From Rhodospirillales bacterium (GTDB taxonomy: Bacteria; Pseudomonadota; Alphaproteobacteria; Rhodospirillales; Magnetospirillaceae): a DNA stretch of 41,112 nucleotides. The notes under the pieces were generated by a model that had not been told where the DNA came from, did no database searches, and worked only from the letters and a program-made list of their open reading frames with translations. Made by a program: the position numbers and the translations under genes. Where the stretch lies: assembly GCA_015654615.1 (NCBI GenBank), contig JAATGN010000379.1, positions 1 to 41,112 of the forward strand, written 5' to 3'. The stretch's first letter is position 1, and the number at the start of each line of letters is the position of its first letter. This document shows positions 18,390-28,208 of the stretch, one piece after another.

Positions 18390-18692
18390 GTGATTCACGT
18401 ACTGGCGATCATCACCGCAAAGCCCGGCAAACGGGCCGAACTCCTTGAGAAATTCCATGGCAACATGCCCACGGTCCGCGCCGAAGCGGGTTGCATCGAA
18501 TATGGGCCCGCCGTGGACGCCGACGGTCTCGGCAGCGCGACATTCGGCCCCGATTCATTCGTGGTCATCGAGAAATGGGCGAGCCGGGAAGCACTGGCGG
18601 CCCACGCCAAGGCGCCGCACATGACGGCCTATGCCGCGACAACCCAGGACTTGGTCGCCAGCCGGGCCATCCACGTCCTGCAGCCCGCCTGA
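18390..18692 (+). CDS. Small ABM-fold protein, putative quinol monooxygenase-like
   Basis: The 100-residue protein has the antibiotic-biosynthesis-monooxygenase (ABM, dimeric alpha/beta barrel) fold of the YgiN type. Typical segments are IHVLAIITAKPGKRAELLEKF, RAEAGCIEYGP, DSFVVIEKWASREALAAHAKAPHM and the closing strand. Such proteins oxidise quinols or aromatics without a bound cofactor, or act as accessory proteins in aromatic pathways. It starts at GTG (GTGATTCACGTA) behind a purine-rich stretch. The frame, length and family match make that start reasonable. It lies 192 bases after the MFS gene on the same strand and ends convergent with folP, so it is the last gene of the catabolic island. 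Its substrate is unknown. Confidence 0.85.
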   Translation: MIHVLAIITAKPGKRAELLEKFHGNMPTVRAEAGCIEYGPAVDADGLGSATFGPDSFVVIEKWASREALAAHAKAPHMTAYAATTQDLVASRAIHVLQPA

Positions 18693-18744
18693 ACCGCCGT
18701 CCCCGAAGCCATCCGAAGGGGGCCGCAAGAGAAAGCCGGTCCCC

Positions 18745-19866
18745 TTAGGATTCCAGGGACGACAGGCTCTCGCCCGCCCTTTTGATGCCCTGCCACACCG
18801 CCACCGCCTGAACCGTCTCGGCGACGTCATGGACCCGCAGAATCTGCGCCCCCTGGCCCAGCCCAAGCAATGCGGCGGTCAATGATCCGGCAAGACGGTT
18901 GCCGGCCGGCTCGTTCCGCGACAATTTGCCGATAAAGCTCTTCCGGCTGACTCCCAGCAGCAAGGGCACCCCCAGCGCGTGGTAGAAGCCGAGCCGCGCC
19001 AGGATCTGCAAATTGTGCTCGACCGTCTTGCCGAAACCAATGCCCGGGTCGACGCACAAACGCTCGACCGCCATGCCGGCGGCCCGACAGGCGGCCAAGC
19101 GCCGGGCCAGATAGTCGTAAACGTCGAGGGGAGCATAGGCGTAATGCGGATCGTGCTGCATGACCTGCGGCTCGCCCTGCATATGCATCAAGACGACCGC
19201 GGCGCCGCTTTTCGCCGCCACCGAAAGCGATCGGGGATCGCCCTCGAGCGCCGTAATGTCGTTGATGATGGCCGCGCCGCTTTCCACCGCCGCTCCCATG
19301 ACGGCGGCGTGGCGGGTGTCGACGGAAACGATCGCCCCTCTTTCCGCCAATGCGCGGACCACCGGCAGGACGCGGCGCATTTCTTCGTCGGGATCGATGG
19401 TTTCCGCCCCGGGCCGGGTCGATTCACCGCCGATATCGAGGATATCGGCCCCCGCATCGTGCAGCAGCAGGCCGTGGGCGATCGCCGCTTCGGCATTGAA
19501 AAAACGGCCGCCGTCGGAAAAGCTGTCCGGGGTGACATTGACGATTCCCATGACGCGCGGACGATCCAGCGCAAGACCGGCAAAAGTCGGACGCGCCTTG
19601 CCGAGATTGGCCAACAGGGCGCCGACATGGCCGGAAACCTGAGGCCCCTCCTCCTCGGACCAGTCCAGGACATCCGCGAAAGGGGCCGTCGCCTCGATCA
19701 ATTGGCCGGCGTCACGCCACAGGACGCTGCAGGAGGAAAAGGCCAGCGGACCGCCGGCCAAACTCCTGGCCTGGCCGGAGGCGATGGCGGCCATGGCGGT
19801 TTTTCCGGCGACGATTCCCACCGGTCCGACATAAAGGCGGCGGTCGAGCCCTTTTTGGGCCGCCAC
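18745..19866 (-). CDS. folP: Dihydropteroate synthase
   Basis: Folate-pathway enzyme joining 6-hydroxymethyl-dihydropterin pyrophosphate with p-aminobenzoate; the target of sulfonamides. Core motifs are VMGIVNVTPDSFSDGG, ADILDIGGESTRPGA, INDITALEGD and LLGVSRKSFIGKL. An N-terminal region of about 100 residues (RLYVGPVGIVAG...SVLWRDAGQ) precedes the barrel, as in many Rhodospirillales DHPS proteins. The frame is open to 19977, overlapping ftsH by 50 bases, but a strong minus-strand terminator lies at 19868-19900. I therefore favour the GTG at 19866 (373 residues); a TTG at 19875 is also possible, and neither has a clear ribosome site. The usual downstream neighbour glmM is displaced by the island at 13240-18692. 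Confidence 0.93.
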   Translation of the reverse strand: MAAQKGLDRRLYVGPVGIVAGKTAMAAIASGQARSLAGGPLAFSSCSVLWRDAGQLIEATAPFADVLDWSEEEGPQVSGHVGALLANLGKARPTFAGLALDRPRVMGIVNVTPDSFSDGGRFFNAEAAIAHGLLLHDAGADILDIGGESTRPGAETIDPDEEMRRVLPVVRALAERGAIVSVDTRHAAVMGAAVESGAAIINDITALEGDPRSLSVAAKSGAAVVLMHMQGEPQVMQHDPHYAYAPLDVYDYLARRLAACRAAGMAVERLCVDPGIGFGKTVEHNLQILARLGFYHALGVPLLLGVSRKSFIGKLSRNEPAGNRLAGSLTAALLGLGQGAQILRVHDVAETVQAVAVWQGIKRAGESLSSLES

Positions 19867-19867
19867 A

Positions 19868-19900
19868 AAAGACAAGCCCCGCGGCAAAGCGGGACTTGTC
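19868..19900 (-). terminator. ftsH intrinsic terminator running into the folP start
   Basis: On the minus strand GACAAGTCCCGC-TTTGCC-GCGGGGCTTGTC forms a 12-bp stem with one G-U wobble, followed at once by TTTTGTGG. It begins 28 bases after the ftsH stop. The T-tract abuts the proposed GTG start of folP. Confidence 0.8.
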
Positions 19901-19927
19901 TCCAATGTCAAAGATGCGTCCAAGGGC

Positions 19928-21868
19928 CTAGGAACCCGGCTGGGGCTCCACCCCCGGGCCGAAGCCCGGCTGACCACCCACGCCGCTGGTCGGAACCGAA
20001 GAGCGACGCGGCGGCTCCTTCGCCTTGGCGCCGGGTTCGTCCGAGCCCGAACCAGAGTCGCGGATCACGGCTTCGCCGCGCAGCAACTGGCGAATCTCGT
20101 CGCCCGAAAGGGTCTCATATTCCAAAAGACCACGGGCCAGCGTATGCAAGTCTTCGAGACCGTCGGTCAAAGTCTTGCGGGCCCGCGCATAGGCCGTATC
20201 GACGATGCCGCGAATTTCCTCGTCGATGATCTTGGCGGTTGCTTCGGAAAGATTCTTATGGGTGGCCACGGAATGGCCGAGGAACACTTCCTGATCGTTC
20301 TCGCCATAGGTCAGCGGCCCGAGCTTTTCGCTCATGCCCCATTCGGTCACCATGCGGCGCGCCATGTCGGTGGCCATCTTGATGTCCGACGAGGCGCCGG
20401 TGGTGATCTTGTCGATGCCGAAGATCAGCTCCTCGGCCAGACGACCGCCCATGGCGACGGCGAGATCGGCCTTCAATTTGGCCCGCGAAACCGAGATACG
20501 GTCGCCTTCCGGCAGGCGCATCACCATGCCGAGGGCCCGGCCGCGCGGAATGATGGTGGCCTTGTGAATCGGATCGGACTCGACCTCATGCAGGGCGACG
20601 ATGGCATGGCCGGCTTCGTGATAGGCGGTCAGGCGCTTTTCCTCTTCGGTCATCACCATCGAACGCCGTTCGGCTCCCATCATCACCTTGTCCTTGGCGG
20701 CCTCGAACTCGGTCATGGTCACCACGCGCTTGCCGGCGCGGGCCGCCAGCAGGGCCGCCTCGTTGACCAGATTGGCCAGATCGGCGCCGGAAAAACCGGG
20801 CGTGCCGCGGGCGATGATGCGCGGCTCGACGTCGGGGGCCAGCGGCACCTTGCGCATATGCACCTTGAGAATCTTCTCGCGGCCCAGCACGTCGGGATTG
20901 GGCACCACCACCTGGCGGTCGAAACGGCCGGGACGCAGCAAGGCCGGATCGAGCACGTCGGGCCGGTTGGTCGCGGCGATCAGGATGACGCCTTCGTTGG
21001 ATTCGAAACCGTCCATCTCGACCAGCAGCTGGTTGAGGGTCTGCTCGCGCTCGTCGTTGCCGCCGCCCAGGCCGGCCCCGCGATGGCGGCCGACCGCGTC
21101 GATTTCATCGATGAAGATGATGCAAGGCGCATTCTTCTTGCCCTGCTCGAACATGTCGCGGACACGGGATGCGCCGACACCGACGAACATTTCGACGAAA
21201 TCCGAACCCGAAATGGTGAAGAAAGGCACATTGGCTTCGCCGGCGATGGCCCGCGCCAGCAAGGTCTTGCCGGTACCGGGAGGGCCGACCAGCAGAACGC
21301 CCTTGGGAATCTTGCCGCCCAGCCGCTGAAATTTCTGCGGATCCTTGAGGAATTCAACGATTTCCTCAAGCTCCTGCTTGGCCTCGTCGATGCCGGCGAC
21401 ATCCTCGAAGGTTACCCGGCCGGTTTTTTCGGTCAGCAGACGCGCCCGGCTTTTGCCGAAGCCCATCGCCTTGCCGCCGGTCGACTGCATCTGCCGCATG
21501 AAGAAGATCCACACGCCGACCACCAGCAGCATGGGGAACCACGACAGGATGTAATTCCAGAACGTCTGCGATTCCTCGCTCTTCGGCATCGCCGAAATGC
21601 GCACATTGGCCTGCCGAAGCTTCGGCACGAAATTGGCGTCCGGCGGCGCATAGGTGCTGAAGGTGCGGCCATCCGTGAAGTGGCCATTGATCGACTCGCC
21701 CTGGATCGTCACATCGGCGACACGTCCGCCCTCGACTTCGGTCAGAAAGTCGGAATAGGCGTAACTGGTGTTGCCATGCGGCGTCGTCGAGTTCTGGAAG
21801 AGGTTGAACAGGGCCGCCAGCAAAACGGCGATGATGACCCACAACACCAGATTCTTACTAAAATTCAT
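19928..21868 (-). CDS. ftsH: ATP-dependent zinc metalloprotease FtsH
   Basis: Inner-membrane AAA+ protease that degrades membrane proteins and short-lived regulators, including RpoH and LpxC in Escherichia coli. The 646-residue product has transmembrane segments at about 6-24 and 108-124 flanking a periplasmic domain. It carries Walker A GPPGTGKT (195-202), Walker B IIFIDEID (250-257), the second region of homology ([19 protein letters not shown]) and the zinc site HEAGH (417-421). The tail ([18 protein letters not shown]) is low-complexity. I chose the ATG at 21868 rather than the open frame back to 21922, because [17 protein letters not shown] is the conserved start and GAGGG precedes it. 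A gap of 94 bases separates it from tilS upstream. Confidence 0.98.
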   Translation of the reverse strand: MNFSKNLVLWVIIAVLLAALFNLFQNSTTPHGNTSYAYSDFLTEVEGGRVADVTIQGESINGHFTDGRTFSTYAPPDANFVPKLRQANVRISAMPKSEESQTFWNYILSWFPMLLVVGVWIFFMRQMQSTGGKAMGFGKSRARLLTEKTGRVTFEDVAGIDEAKQELEEIVEFLKDPQKFQRLGGKIPKGVLLVGPPGTGKTLLARAIAGEANVPFFTISGSDFVEMFVGVGASRVRDMFEQGKKNAPCIIFIDEIDAVGRHRGAGLGGGNDEREQTLNQLLVEMDGFESNEGVILIAATNRPDVLDPALLRPGRFDRQVVVPNPDVLGREKILKVHMRKVPLAPDVEPRIIARGTPGFSGADLANLVNEAALLAARAGKRVVTMTEFEAAKDKVMMGAERRSMVMTEEEKRLTAYHEAGHAIVALHEVESDPIHKATIIPRGRALGMVMRLPEGDRISVSRAKLKADLAVAMGGRLAEELIFGIDKITTGASSDIKMATDMARRMVTEWGMSEKLGPLTYGENDQEVFLGHSVATHKNLSEATAKIIDEEIRGIVDTAYARARKTLTDGLEDLHTLARGLLEYETLSGDEIRQLLRGEAVIRDSGSGSDEPGAKAKEPPRRSSVPTSGVGGQPGFGPGVEPQPGS

Positions 21869-21962
21869 ACAACGATCCCTCGATGGGCGGTCCCGCGCTT
21901 CAGCCGACCGGCCGACCCGCATGATCTACAGATAATGCAATCCGAGACCTAAACAAGGCAAT

Positions 21963-23282
21963 TCATACCAGGGTGAGCGGGTTTGCCGGCGTGAAAAGCA
22001 CCTGTTCGATCATCAGATCGGATTCGGCCTGTCTTTTGTATCCTAGGTGTGGAACAGCAGAAATGCCATGACGATCGACAAGTGTGGGCAAACCGAGCAA
22101 AACTTCTGGTGGAATCTGCGTTTTTTCAAGCCCGTCCCGAATGGAAAGCCAGCCGGGACGGCCCAAAGCATCGATCCGGCCGTGGCCCGCCCCCGACAGG
22201 CGGAGCGTAAAACGGCCGTCCCACACGACGCCGGCGCCCGCCTGCACCGGCAGGCTCGGACCAAGCCGGGCCGGTTCCCGGCAGACCAGCAGCCCGGCCT
22301 TTTTCGGCACCAGCAGACAGCCGGCGAACGTCCGCCGTCCGGCGAGACCGGCTCGTATTTCGGCGGCCAGCCGTTCAAGCCGTTCAAGGCGGGGCGGATA
22401 GACCGTTCCGCCCACCGTCCGGCACAGCCGCGCCAGCAGACGCAGCAAAATATCCTCGGGCGCTTTTTCGAGTTCGGCCATCCTCAGCCAGGCGAAACCG
22501 CGCCAATCGAGGGTGATCGCCCGAACCATCAATTCGCCGGTCACCCGTTCCAGGGCCTGCCGGGTCCGCGCCAGGCGCCGGGCGGTCGCCGCCAGGCGTC
22601 TCCCATCCATTCCGTCTTTTGCCAGAGTGGGCATCATGCGGCGCAGGCGAACCCGATGATAGGCGTCGTTGGTGTTGGACGGATCCTCGATCCAGGACTG
22701 CCCGGCGGCCTGCAATGTCGCGACCAGGCGGGCATGCGGAATTCCCAGCAGGGGGCGCAACAGGCAGAGTTCGGCGAGAGCGGTCGAAGGCGCCATCGCC
22801 GCCAGGCCGTCGACCCCGCTGCCGCGGGCCAGACGCAGAAGAAAGGTCTCCGCCTGGTCGTCCTGGTGATGCCCCAGCAGCAGATGCAGGAAACCGTTGG
22901 CGGCGCACCAATGGCGCATCAGGGCGTAACGCGCCTCGCGGGCCGCCGCCTGCAAGCCGGACGACGGCTTTTCGCCATGCCAGCAAAGAATATGATGGGC
23001 AATGCCGCGGGACGCCAGCCATGTCCCGACCTGCCGGGCCTCCGCCGCCGCCTCGGTCCGCAAGCCGTGATCGACCGAGAGGGCGACGGCGTGGCCGCCG
23101 CGCGCCCTCGCCCACCGGCTGGCCAGCAGGCAAAGCGCCATGCTGTCGGCGCCCCCGGAAACCCCGACGGCAACGGCGACGCCGGTTTCGAACGGTCCCA
23201 GGGGTTCCATCAGAGCGGCGAACTCCGCGGCCTCGAGAGGGCTGGAAGCGGTCCGATCACTGACGCCCGCCTTCGTACCCAT
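21963..23282 (-). CDS. tilS: tRNA(Ile)-lysidine synthetase
   Basis: Modifies C34 of tRNA-Ile(CAU) to lysidine so that it reads AUA; an essential N-type ATP pyrophosphatase. The P-loop SGGADS is at residues 42-47 of the 439-residue product starting at 23282. HHQDDQAETFLLRLARGSG and the LLRPLL segment are further family marks. The frame runs on to 23495, but those codons translate the inverted-repeat element (TPTQTLPHQGGG, a peptide that appears wherever this repeat is translated), so I exclude them. The AAEFAALMEPLGPF segment is conserved at the N-terminus in alphaproteobacteria and supports 23282. It lies between cpoB and ftsH, the usual order. Confidence 0.94.
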   Translation of the reverse strand: MGTKAGVSDRTASSPLEAAEFAALMEPLGPFETGVAVAVGVSGGADSMALCLLASRWARARGGHAVALSVDHGLRTEAAAEARQVGTWLASRGIAHHILCWHGEKPSSGLQAAAREARYALMRHWCAANGFLHLLLGHHQDDQAETFLLRLARGSGVDGLAAMAPSTALAELCLLRPLLGIPHARLVATLQAAGQSWIEDPSNTNDAYHRVRLRRMMPTLAKDGMDGRRLAATARRLARTRQALERVTGELMVRAITLDWRGFAWLRMAELEKAPEDILLRLLARLCRTVGGTVYPPRLERLERLAAEIRAGLAGRRTFAGCLLVPKKAGLLVCREPARLGPSLPVQAGAGVVWDGRFTLRLSGAGHGRIDALGRPGWLSIRDGLEKTQIPPEVLLGLPTLVDRHGISAVPHLGYKRQAESDLMIEQVLFTPANPLTLV

Positions 23283-23321
23283 CGGCGCAGGAACAAGAAG
23301 ATCGTCCGCTTCGCGCTTTAA

Positions 23322-23504
23322 CCCTCCCCCTTGATGGGGGAGGGTTTGGGTGGGGGTGATGTCGCCGCAGGTGCTCGGCGGGTGGCGTAAACATGATGAA
23401 GCCTCTGCCAAAGGCGCTTCTCGGCGACCCCGCATTCTGGACCTCTTTTCGATTTTGTCCCCGGCATCACCCCCACCCAAACCCTCCCCCATCAAGGGGG
23501 AGGG
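23322..23504. repeat. MITE-like element with 40-bp perfect terminal inverted repeats
   Basis: Positions 23322-23361 and 23465-23504 are exact reverse complements over 40 bases. Each arm also contains an internal hairpin (CCCTCCCCC / GGGGGAGGG). The 103-base centre holds no ORF. Arms of this CCCTCCCC...CACCCCCACCC type are widespread in proteobacterial intergenic space. It sits between cpoB and tilS, 39 bases before the tilS start. Arms are related to those at 7998-8081. Confidence 0.9.
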
Positions 23505-23582
23505 CTTATGGTCTCGCTACCGACTTATGATTCAGGAACACACGGCCGGCGCCACGGAATGGCGGGTTTCCCGGCCGGCCGT

Positions 23583-24602
23583 TCAACACCCCTGCTTTTG
23601 CTTCTCGGAAGCCGCCAGGCGCCTGAGATTGTCGGCGGCATCGGGGAATTCGCTGGAGAAGCGGGACAAGGCGGCGCAGGCTTCCTTTTTCTTGCCGAGA
23701 TTGCTCATCGACAAGCCGACCTTCAACAGGCTTTCGCCGGCCTTCGCCGACTTCGGATATTTGCGATAGGCGTCGAGGAAGGTCACGGCCGCCTGGTCAT
23801 ATTGTCCCTGGGCATAGGAAATCTGCGCCAGCCAGTACATGGCGTTGCCGGCCAGCGGATCCTGCGGATGCTGGGCGACGAAGGCCTGGAAGGCCTTGGC
23901 GGCCCCGGCATTGTCGGAATTCTTCAGCAAACCGAAGGCATAATCGAATTGCTCCTGCGGCGTCCTGCCGACCAAAGCGGCCGGAGCGGCGGCGCCGGGA
24001 GGCGGCGGCGGCGTGAGACTGCTTGGCGCCGAAGCGCCCGAGGGGTGCGAAAGGACGCCGGGCGGCGCGCCGGGCCCTTGGGTCCCAGCCACATCCGCGC
24101 CGGGTTTGGCCGCGGCCGAAGACGCCGCGCCGGCCGAGGCGGCTGCGGGAGAACCGCCCCCCGACTTGCCTTCCAATTCCTTCAGACGGAAATCGTCGTC
24201 GGCCTGCATGCGATCGATCTTGGCCGACAACTGGCCGACCGAGAAAGTGGTTTTCTCCATCTGCCCGGTCAGATCGCGCAACTGACTTTCCAAAGTATTG
24301 AGGCGGTCGTCGAGAAGACTATAGGCGTCCCCGCTCAACGGACCGGAGGGCCGGACGGCGGGGGCGCCGCCGTTATTGCCGCCCCCGCCCAGCGCGGGCG
24401 AGGTGATGACCGTCGGGCCATTGCCCTGCCCCCGATAGACCTGGCTTTGCAGGGTATTGAGATCGCGTTCGAGGCGGTCGAGGCGATCGACCAGACTGCG
24501 CGTGTCGGACTGCGCCTCCGCGGAATGTTGGGAAAACAGCCCTGCGGCCAGAGCCAGCACGAACACCGCACGCATAACGACTTGCACGCTCAACCTCATC
24601 AT
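23583..24602 (-). CDS. cpoB: Cell division coordinator CpoB (YbgF), Tol-Pal associated
   Basis: Periplasmic protein that links peptidoglycan synthesis to Tol-Pal driven outer-membrane constriction. The 339-residue product starts MMRLSVQVVMRAVFVLALAA and has a Sec signal peptide cleaved after about AEA-QSD. A coiled coil follows (LVDRLDRLERDLNTLQSQVY and LLDDRLNTLESQLRDLTGQM), then an Ala/Gly/Pro linker. The C-terminal TPR domain (from about residue 215) begins PQEQFDYAFGLLKNSDNAGA and repeats through PLAGNAMYWLAQISYAQGQY. Two adjacent ATGs (24602, 24599) and a third at 24575 are all compatible with the signal peptide; the open frame back to 24707 is rejected for lack of a signal there. A terminator separates it from pal. 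Confidence 0.94.
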   Translation of the reverse strand: MMRLSVQVVMRAVFVLALAAGLFSQHSAEAQSDTRSLVDRLDRLERDLNTLQSQVYRGQGNGPTVITSPALGGGGNNGGAPAVRPSGPLSGDAYSLLDDRLNTLESQLRDLTGQMEKTTFSVGQLSAKIDRMQADDDFRLKELEGKSGGGSPAAASAGAASSAAAKPGADVAGTQGPGAPPGVLSHPSGASAPSSLTPPPPPGAAAPAALVGRTPQEQFDYAFGLLKNSDNAGAAKAFQAFVAQHPQDPLAGNAMYWLAQISYAQGQYDQAAVTFLDAYRKYPKSAKAGESLLKVGLSMSNLGKKKEACAALSRFSSEFPDAADNLRRLAASEKQKQGC

Positions 24603-24734
24603 GTGCCAGGACGGAAACCGCCCGATCAATTCGGTCAGGAACGACGCGAGGGCCGACCCTATTGACCCGCATGGAACGATATCTCGTAAAGGACCGTCTG
24701 GAAACAACTGCTCTGCGGACCGCGGACAAAATTA

Positions 24735-24762
24735 AGGCGCCTGCCGCAGTCGGCAGACGCCT
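24735..24762 (-). terminator. pal intrinsic terminator
   Basis: On the minus strand GGCGTCTGCCG-ACTG-CGGCAGGCGCC forms an 11-bp stem with one mismatch, followed by TTAATTTTG. It starts 36 bases after the pal stop and would cut expression before cpoB. Confidence 0.75.
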
Positions 24763-24798
24763 CAATCTCACGCAAGATGCGTTCGGACAAAAGTCCGA

Positions 24799-25293
24799 TT
24801 ACTGCACCACACCGACGCCACGACGGTTCTGGGCCCAGGCGGTCTCGTTCGAACCGAGAACGGCCGGACGCTCTTTGCCGTAGGAGATGGTCTTCAGGCG
24901 GGACGCCTGGATGCCCTGGGACACCAGGAAGTCCTTCACCGAATTGGCGCGACGCTCGCCGAGCGCCAAGTTGTATTCGCGGGTACCGCGCTCATCGGCA
25001 TGACCTTCGACGACCAGTTGATCGCTCGGGAACTTCTTCAGGAAGTCGACCCACTTGGCCAACTGACCCTTGCCTTCCGCGGTCAGGCTATATTTGTCGA
25101 AGTCGAAGAACACGCGATCACCGACATTGGCGACGAAATCGGCCTGGCTGCCCGGCACCACGCCCGGCCGAGCCGGAGCAGCGGCAGGAGCCGGAGTCGC
25201 AGTGGTAGCACTACTTTTGGTAGCCGTATCGTCGGAGCTGCAAGCACCCAACAGAGCAACGGCGGCAACCATGCACAAGAAACGGATCTTCAT
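24799..25293 (-). CDS. pal: Peptidoglycan-associated lipoprotein Pal
   Basis: Outer-membrane lipoprotein that binds peptidoglycan and TolB. The 164-residue precursor has a lipoprotein signal with lipobox LLGAC and acylated Cys18. The following residues are S and S, so sorting to the outer membrane is expected. After a Thr/Ala/Pro linker comes the OmpA-like domain (about 55-164: RVFFDFDKYSLTAEGKGQL, VVEGHADERGTREYNLALGERRA), with the conserved Asp/Arg that bind diaminopimelate. AAAGGGGAGAG precedes the ATG. It follows tolB after 158 bases and has a strong terminator downstream, so it may be expressed at a different level from the rest of the operon. Confidence 0.98.
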   Translation of the reverse strand: MKIRFLCMVAAVALLGACSSDDTATKSSATTATPAPAAAPARPGVVPGSQADFVANVGDRVFFDFDKYSLTAEGKGQLAKWVDFLKKFPSDQLVVEGHADERGTREYNLALGERRANSVKDFLVSQGIQASRLKTISYGKERPAVLGSNETAWAQNRRGVGVVQ

Positions 25294-25352
25294 TTACTAC
25301 TCTCCCCCTTTAATAGGACGGATCGAATGGAATGGAACTTGGCCGGAAAACC

Positions 25353-25370
25353 TCACCTGCTGCTAGGTGA
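25353..25370 (-). terminator. Weak hairpin between tolB and pal
   Basis: TCACCT-AGCAGC-AGGTGA on the minus strand is a 6-bp perfect stem followed by GGTTTTCC. It may attenuate read-through from tolB into pal or mark an mRNA end. The T-tract is short, so the call is tentative. Confidence 0.35.
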
Positions 25371-25451
25371 CGCCTTCCAAAATACAAGGATTCGCGAACC
25401 CGTTGCAGCCGTTTGAATTCCCTTTCGGGGTCGCAATATACTTACGATGCA

Positions 25452-26783
25452 TTAGGGAATCAAGGGGGACCACGCAGGATCGGAGCCATCAAGTGGTGTA
25501 ACAATCTGTCTTTCGTTGTTCCCCGTCAAGTCGATGCTGTAAAGCTTGACGGTACCACCACGGCCCGAGGAATCCGAGGGAGTCTGCCGCCAAAAAGCCA
25601 AAACGCGACCGTTCGGCGCCCAAGTCGGCGCCTCGACCAGGAAGCCCTGGGTCAACAATCGCTCGCCCGAACCATCCGGACGCATAACACCTATGAAAAA
25701 TTCTTGCCCCTTATACTTTGTAAAGGCAATGAGGTCGCCGCGCGGCGACCAAACGGGTGTTGCATAACGTCCATCGCCAAAACTGATGCGACTTTGCCCC
25801 GAACCATCCGAATTCATCACATAGATTTGCTGCGAACCGCTGCGGTCCGATTCGAAGGTCACCTTGGAACCGTCCGGCGCATAGGATGGCCCCGTGTCGA
25901 TCGAGGCGTCGTTGGTCAGTCGCGTATTGTGTCGGGTCCTGAGATCCATTTCGTAAATATTGGTGTTGCCGTCCTGGGCCAGGCTCATGATCACCTTGTT
26001 GCCGTCCGGCGAGAACCGCGGGGCAAACGTCATCCCGGGAAAGTCTCCGAGAAGTTCACGCCGGCCGCTGTCCAAATGAAGGATGTAGACGCGGGGATTA
26101 TTCTGAAAGTAACTGAGGTAGGTGATCTCGCGCTGGTTGGGTGAGAAGCGGGGAGTCAGGACCAACTCCTGGCCGTCCGTCAGAAAGCGGTGGTTCTCGC
26201 TGTCCTGGTCCATGATGGCCAGACGCTTGACGCGCTTCTGTTGCGGTCCGCTTTCCGCGACATAGACGATCTGCGTGTCGAAATAGCCGTCTTCGCCGGT
26301 CACTCTCTTATAAATGGCATCGGAGATCATATGGGCGATCCGCCGCCATCCCTGCGGCGCGGCGTTGTAGGCCTGGCCGACCATCTGGTTTTCGGCGAAA
26401 ACGTCCCACAGGCGGAATTCGACGCGCAAATGGCCGTCCTGGGTCTGCTCGACCTTGCCCTGCACCAGGGCCTGGGCGTTGATCGCCTTCCAATCGGGGA
26501 AGCGCGGCTGCACCTGCAGCGATTCGACGGTCTGGATGAAGGCCTTCGGATTGATCGGCTTGAACAGCCCCGAACGTTCCAGATCGGCCGAGATGACCCC
26601 GGCCATATCCCGTCCCACCTGGGTTTCCTGCCCGGTCACCCCGGCGAAGTTGGTGATGGCGATCGGCATCGGCTGAACATTCGGCTTGTTGATGTCGATC
26701 TGCACCTGAGCATCGGCCGGCAAAGCGGCGAACGCCACAGCCATCAAGGCAAAGCCAAGGGTTTTCAATATGATAGATCTCAT
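25452..26783 (-). CDS. tolB: Tol-Pal system protein TolB
   Basis: Periplasmic six-bladed beta-propeller that connects Pal to TolA. The 443-residue precursor has a Sec signal cleaved after about PADA (residues 1-25). The N-terminal alpha/beta domain is [20 protein letters not shown]... and the propeller begins near residue 200. Repeats of the form SPDGxKVxxxxxxxGxxxIYxMDL are clear, for example [20 protein letters not shown] and [20 protein letters not shown]. The ATG overlaps the tolA stop by 4 bases (ATGA), which implies translational coupling. Length and composition are normal for the family. Confidence 0.98.
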   Translation of the reverse strand: MRSIILKTLGFALMAVAFAALPADAQVQIDINKPNVQPMPIAITNFAGVTGQETQVGRDMAGVISADLERSGLFKPINPKAFIQTVESLQVQPRFPDWKAINAQALVQGKVEQTQDGHLRVEFRLWDVFAENQMVGQAYNAAPQGWRRIAHMISDAIYKRVTGEDGYFDTQIVYVAESGPQQKRVKRLAIMDQDSENHRFLTDGQELVLTPRFSPNQREITYLSYFQNNPRVYILHLDSGRRELLGDFPGMTFAPRFSPDGNKVIMSLAQDGNTNIYEMDLRTRHNTRLTNDASIDTGPSYAPDGSKVTFESDRSGSQQIYVMNSDGSGQSRISFGDGRYATPVWSPRGDLIAFTKYKGQEFFIGVMRPDGSGERLLTQGFLVEAPTWAPNGRVLAFWRQTPSDSSGRGGTVKLYSIDLTGNNERQIVTPLDGSDPAWSPLIP

Positions 26784-27745
26784 CGCACAGCGTCCCTGGG
26801 ATCAAAATTCAATACGAGGTCCTTCAAAGCATCATACTTGCCCGGCGGCAATTTGATGGGTGAACAGGTAAAGACGGCCCGTCGAGCGCTGTCCGCGGCG
26901 GATCGGAAGAAACTGTCCGAGTAGTAGCGCGGATCGTCGACGATGTCAGCCCGCACCACGCTTCCGTCGGAATTCAACAACACATGCACACGAACGATCA
27001 GATTTCCAGCATCGCGGGCGCCGGGATCGAAATTCCAGCATTTGCGGAACTGCGCGGCGACGAAATCCTTATCGCTCATGCTGACCGGTTCGGACGGAAT
27101 GTTCGAATTGGAATTCACCGTCTTGTTCGATCCCGTCGTCGCCTGCTGCGGCTGCGGCGCCGGAGCCGGCTTGGCGGTGTCGCGCAATTTGTCGACCGTC
27201 TTCAGCAGGCTGTCGAAGTCGTTGGAGGGCGGCGGCGGCTTCTTCGGCGGCGGTTTGACGTCCTTCAGCGCATCCGGCTGCGGCTTCGGTTCCGGTTCCG
27301 GCGGCTTCGGCTTCGGCGTCGGCACGGGAATCGGATCGGGCTCGGGCTCGGGCGGCTTGGGCGGCGGTACCGGCTTCGGAGGCTCGGGTTTCGGCGGCTC
27401 CGGCTTCGGTTCGGGCGGCTTCGGCGGTTCCGGCTTGGGCGGTTCCGGCTTCGGAGGCTCGGCCTTGGGCGGCTCGGGGGTCGGGGGCGCTTCCTGTTTC
27501 GGCGGCTCGGCCGGTTGCTCCGCCGGCTTCGGCGCCTCCACCTGACGCGGCGGAGGGTTGCTCTTGTCGCCCAACTGCGCGATCTCGACGATGATCGGGT
27601 CGCTGATTTCCGGGGGCGGCGCCAGCAGCTGCGGCAAGCCGAACACGGCAATCACCAAAGCCGCCAGATGAAACACCACGGAGCACAACAGCCCTAAGCG
27701 CAGATCTCCCGCATCGCCTGACGAACCACCATGTCTGACGGGCAT
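26780..27745 (-). CDS. tolA: Tol-Pal system protein TolA
   Basis: Inner-membrane protein spanning the periplasm that transmits force from TolQR to TolB/Pal. The 321-residue product has one N-terminal transmembrane helix (about 17-38, [20 protein letters not shown]) with the S-x3-H motif (Ser22, His26) that couples TolA/TonB to their motors. It is followed by a long proline-rich rod (about 60-165, repeats of EPPKP and KPEPPKP), a linker, and a C-terminal TolA/TonB-like domain with [12 protein letters not shown] and VLLNSDGSV. The low-complexity rod gives a glycine-rich open frame on the other strand that is not a gene. It overlaps tolB by 4 bases and starts 6 bases after tolR. Confidence 0.96.
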   Translation of the reverse strand: MPVRHGGSSGDAGDLRLGLLCSVVFHLAALVIAVFGLPQLLAPPPEISDPIIVEIAQLGDKSNPPPRQVEAPKPAEQPAEPPKQEAPPTPEPPKAEPPKPEPPKPEPPKPPEPKPEPPKPEPPKPVPPPKPPEPEPDPIPVPTPKPKPPEPEPKPQPDALKDVKPPPKKPPPPSNDFDSLLKTVDKLRDTAKPAPAPQPQQATTGSNKTVNSNSNIPSEPVSMSDKDFVAAQFRKCWNFDPGARDAGNLIVRVHVLLNSDGSVVRADIVDDPRYYSDSFFRSAADSARRAVFTCSPIKLPPGKYDALKDLVLNFDPRDAVR

Positions 27746-27751
27746 GACCGG

Positions 27752-28204
<453 letters not shown>

Positions 28205-28208
28205 GGTG

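Noticed and set aside
23283-23495. N-terminal extension of TilS by 71 codons
   Set aside because: These codons translate the inverted-repeat element; TPTQTLPHQGGG is a repeat-derived peptide, not protein sequence conserved in TilS.
26943-27545. Glycine-rich plus-strand open frame (GFGGSGFGG repeats)
   Set aside because: It is the complement of the EPPKP-rich rod of tolA; the repeats reflect proline codons on the other strand.
27265-27560. Possible tandem DNA repeat or CRISPR-like array in tolA
   Set aside because: The periodicity follows codons for the proline-rich rod; units vary in length and sequence and there are no spacers.
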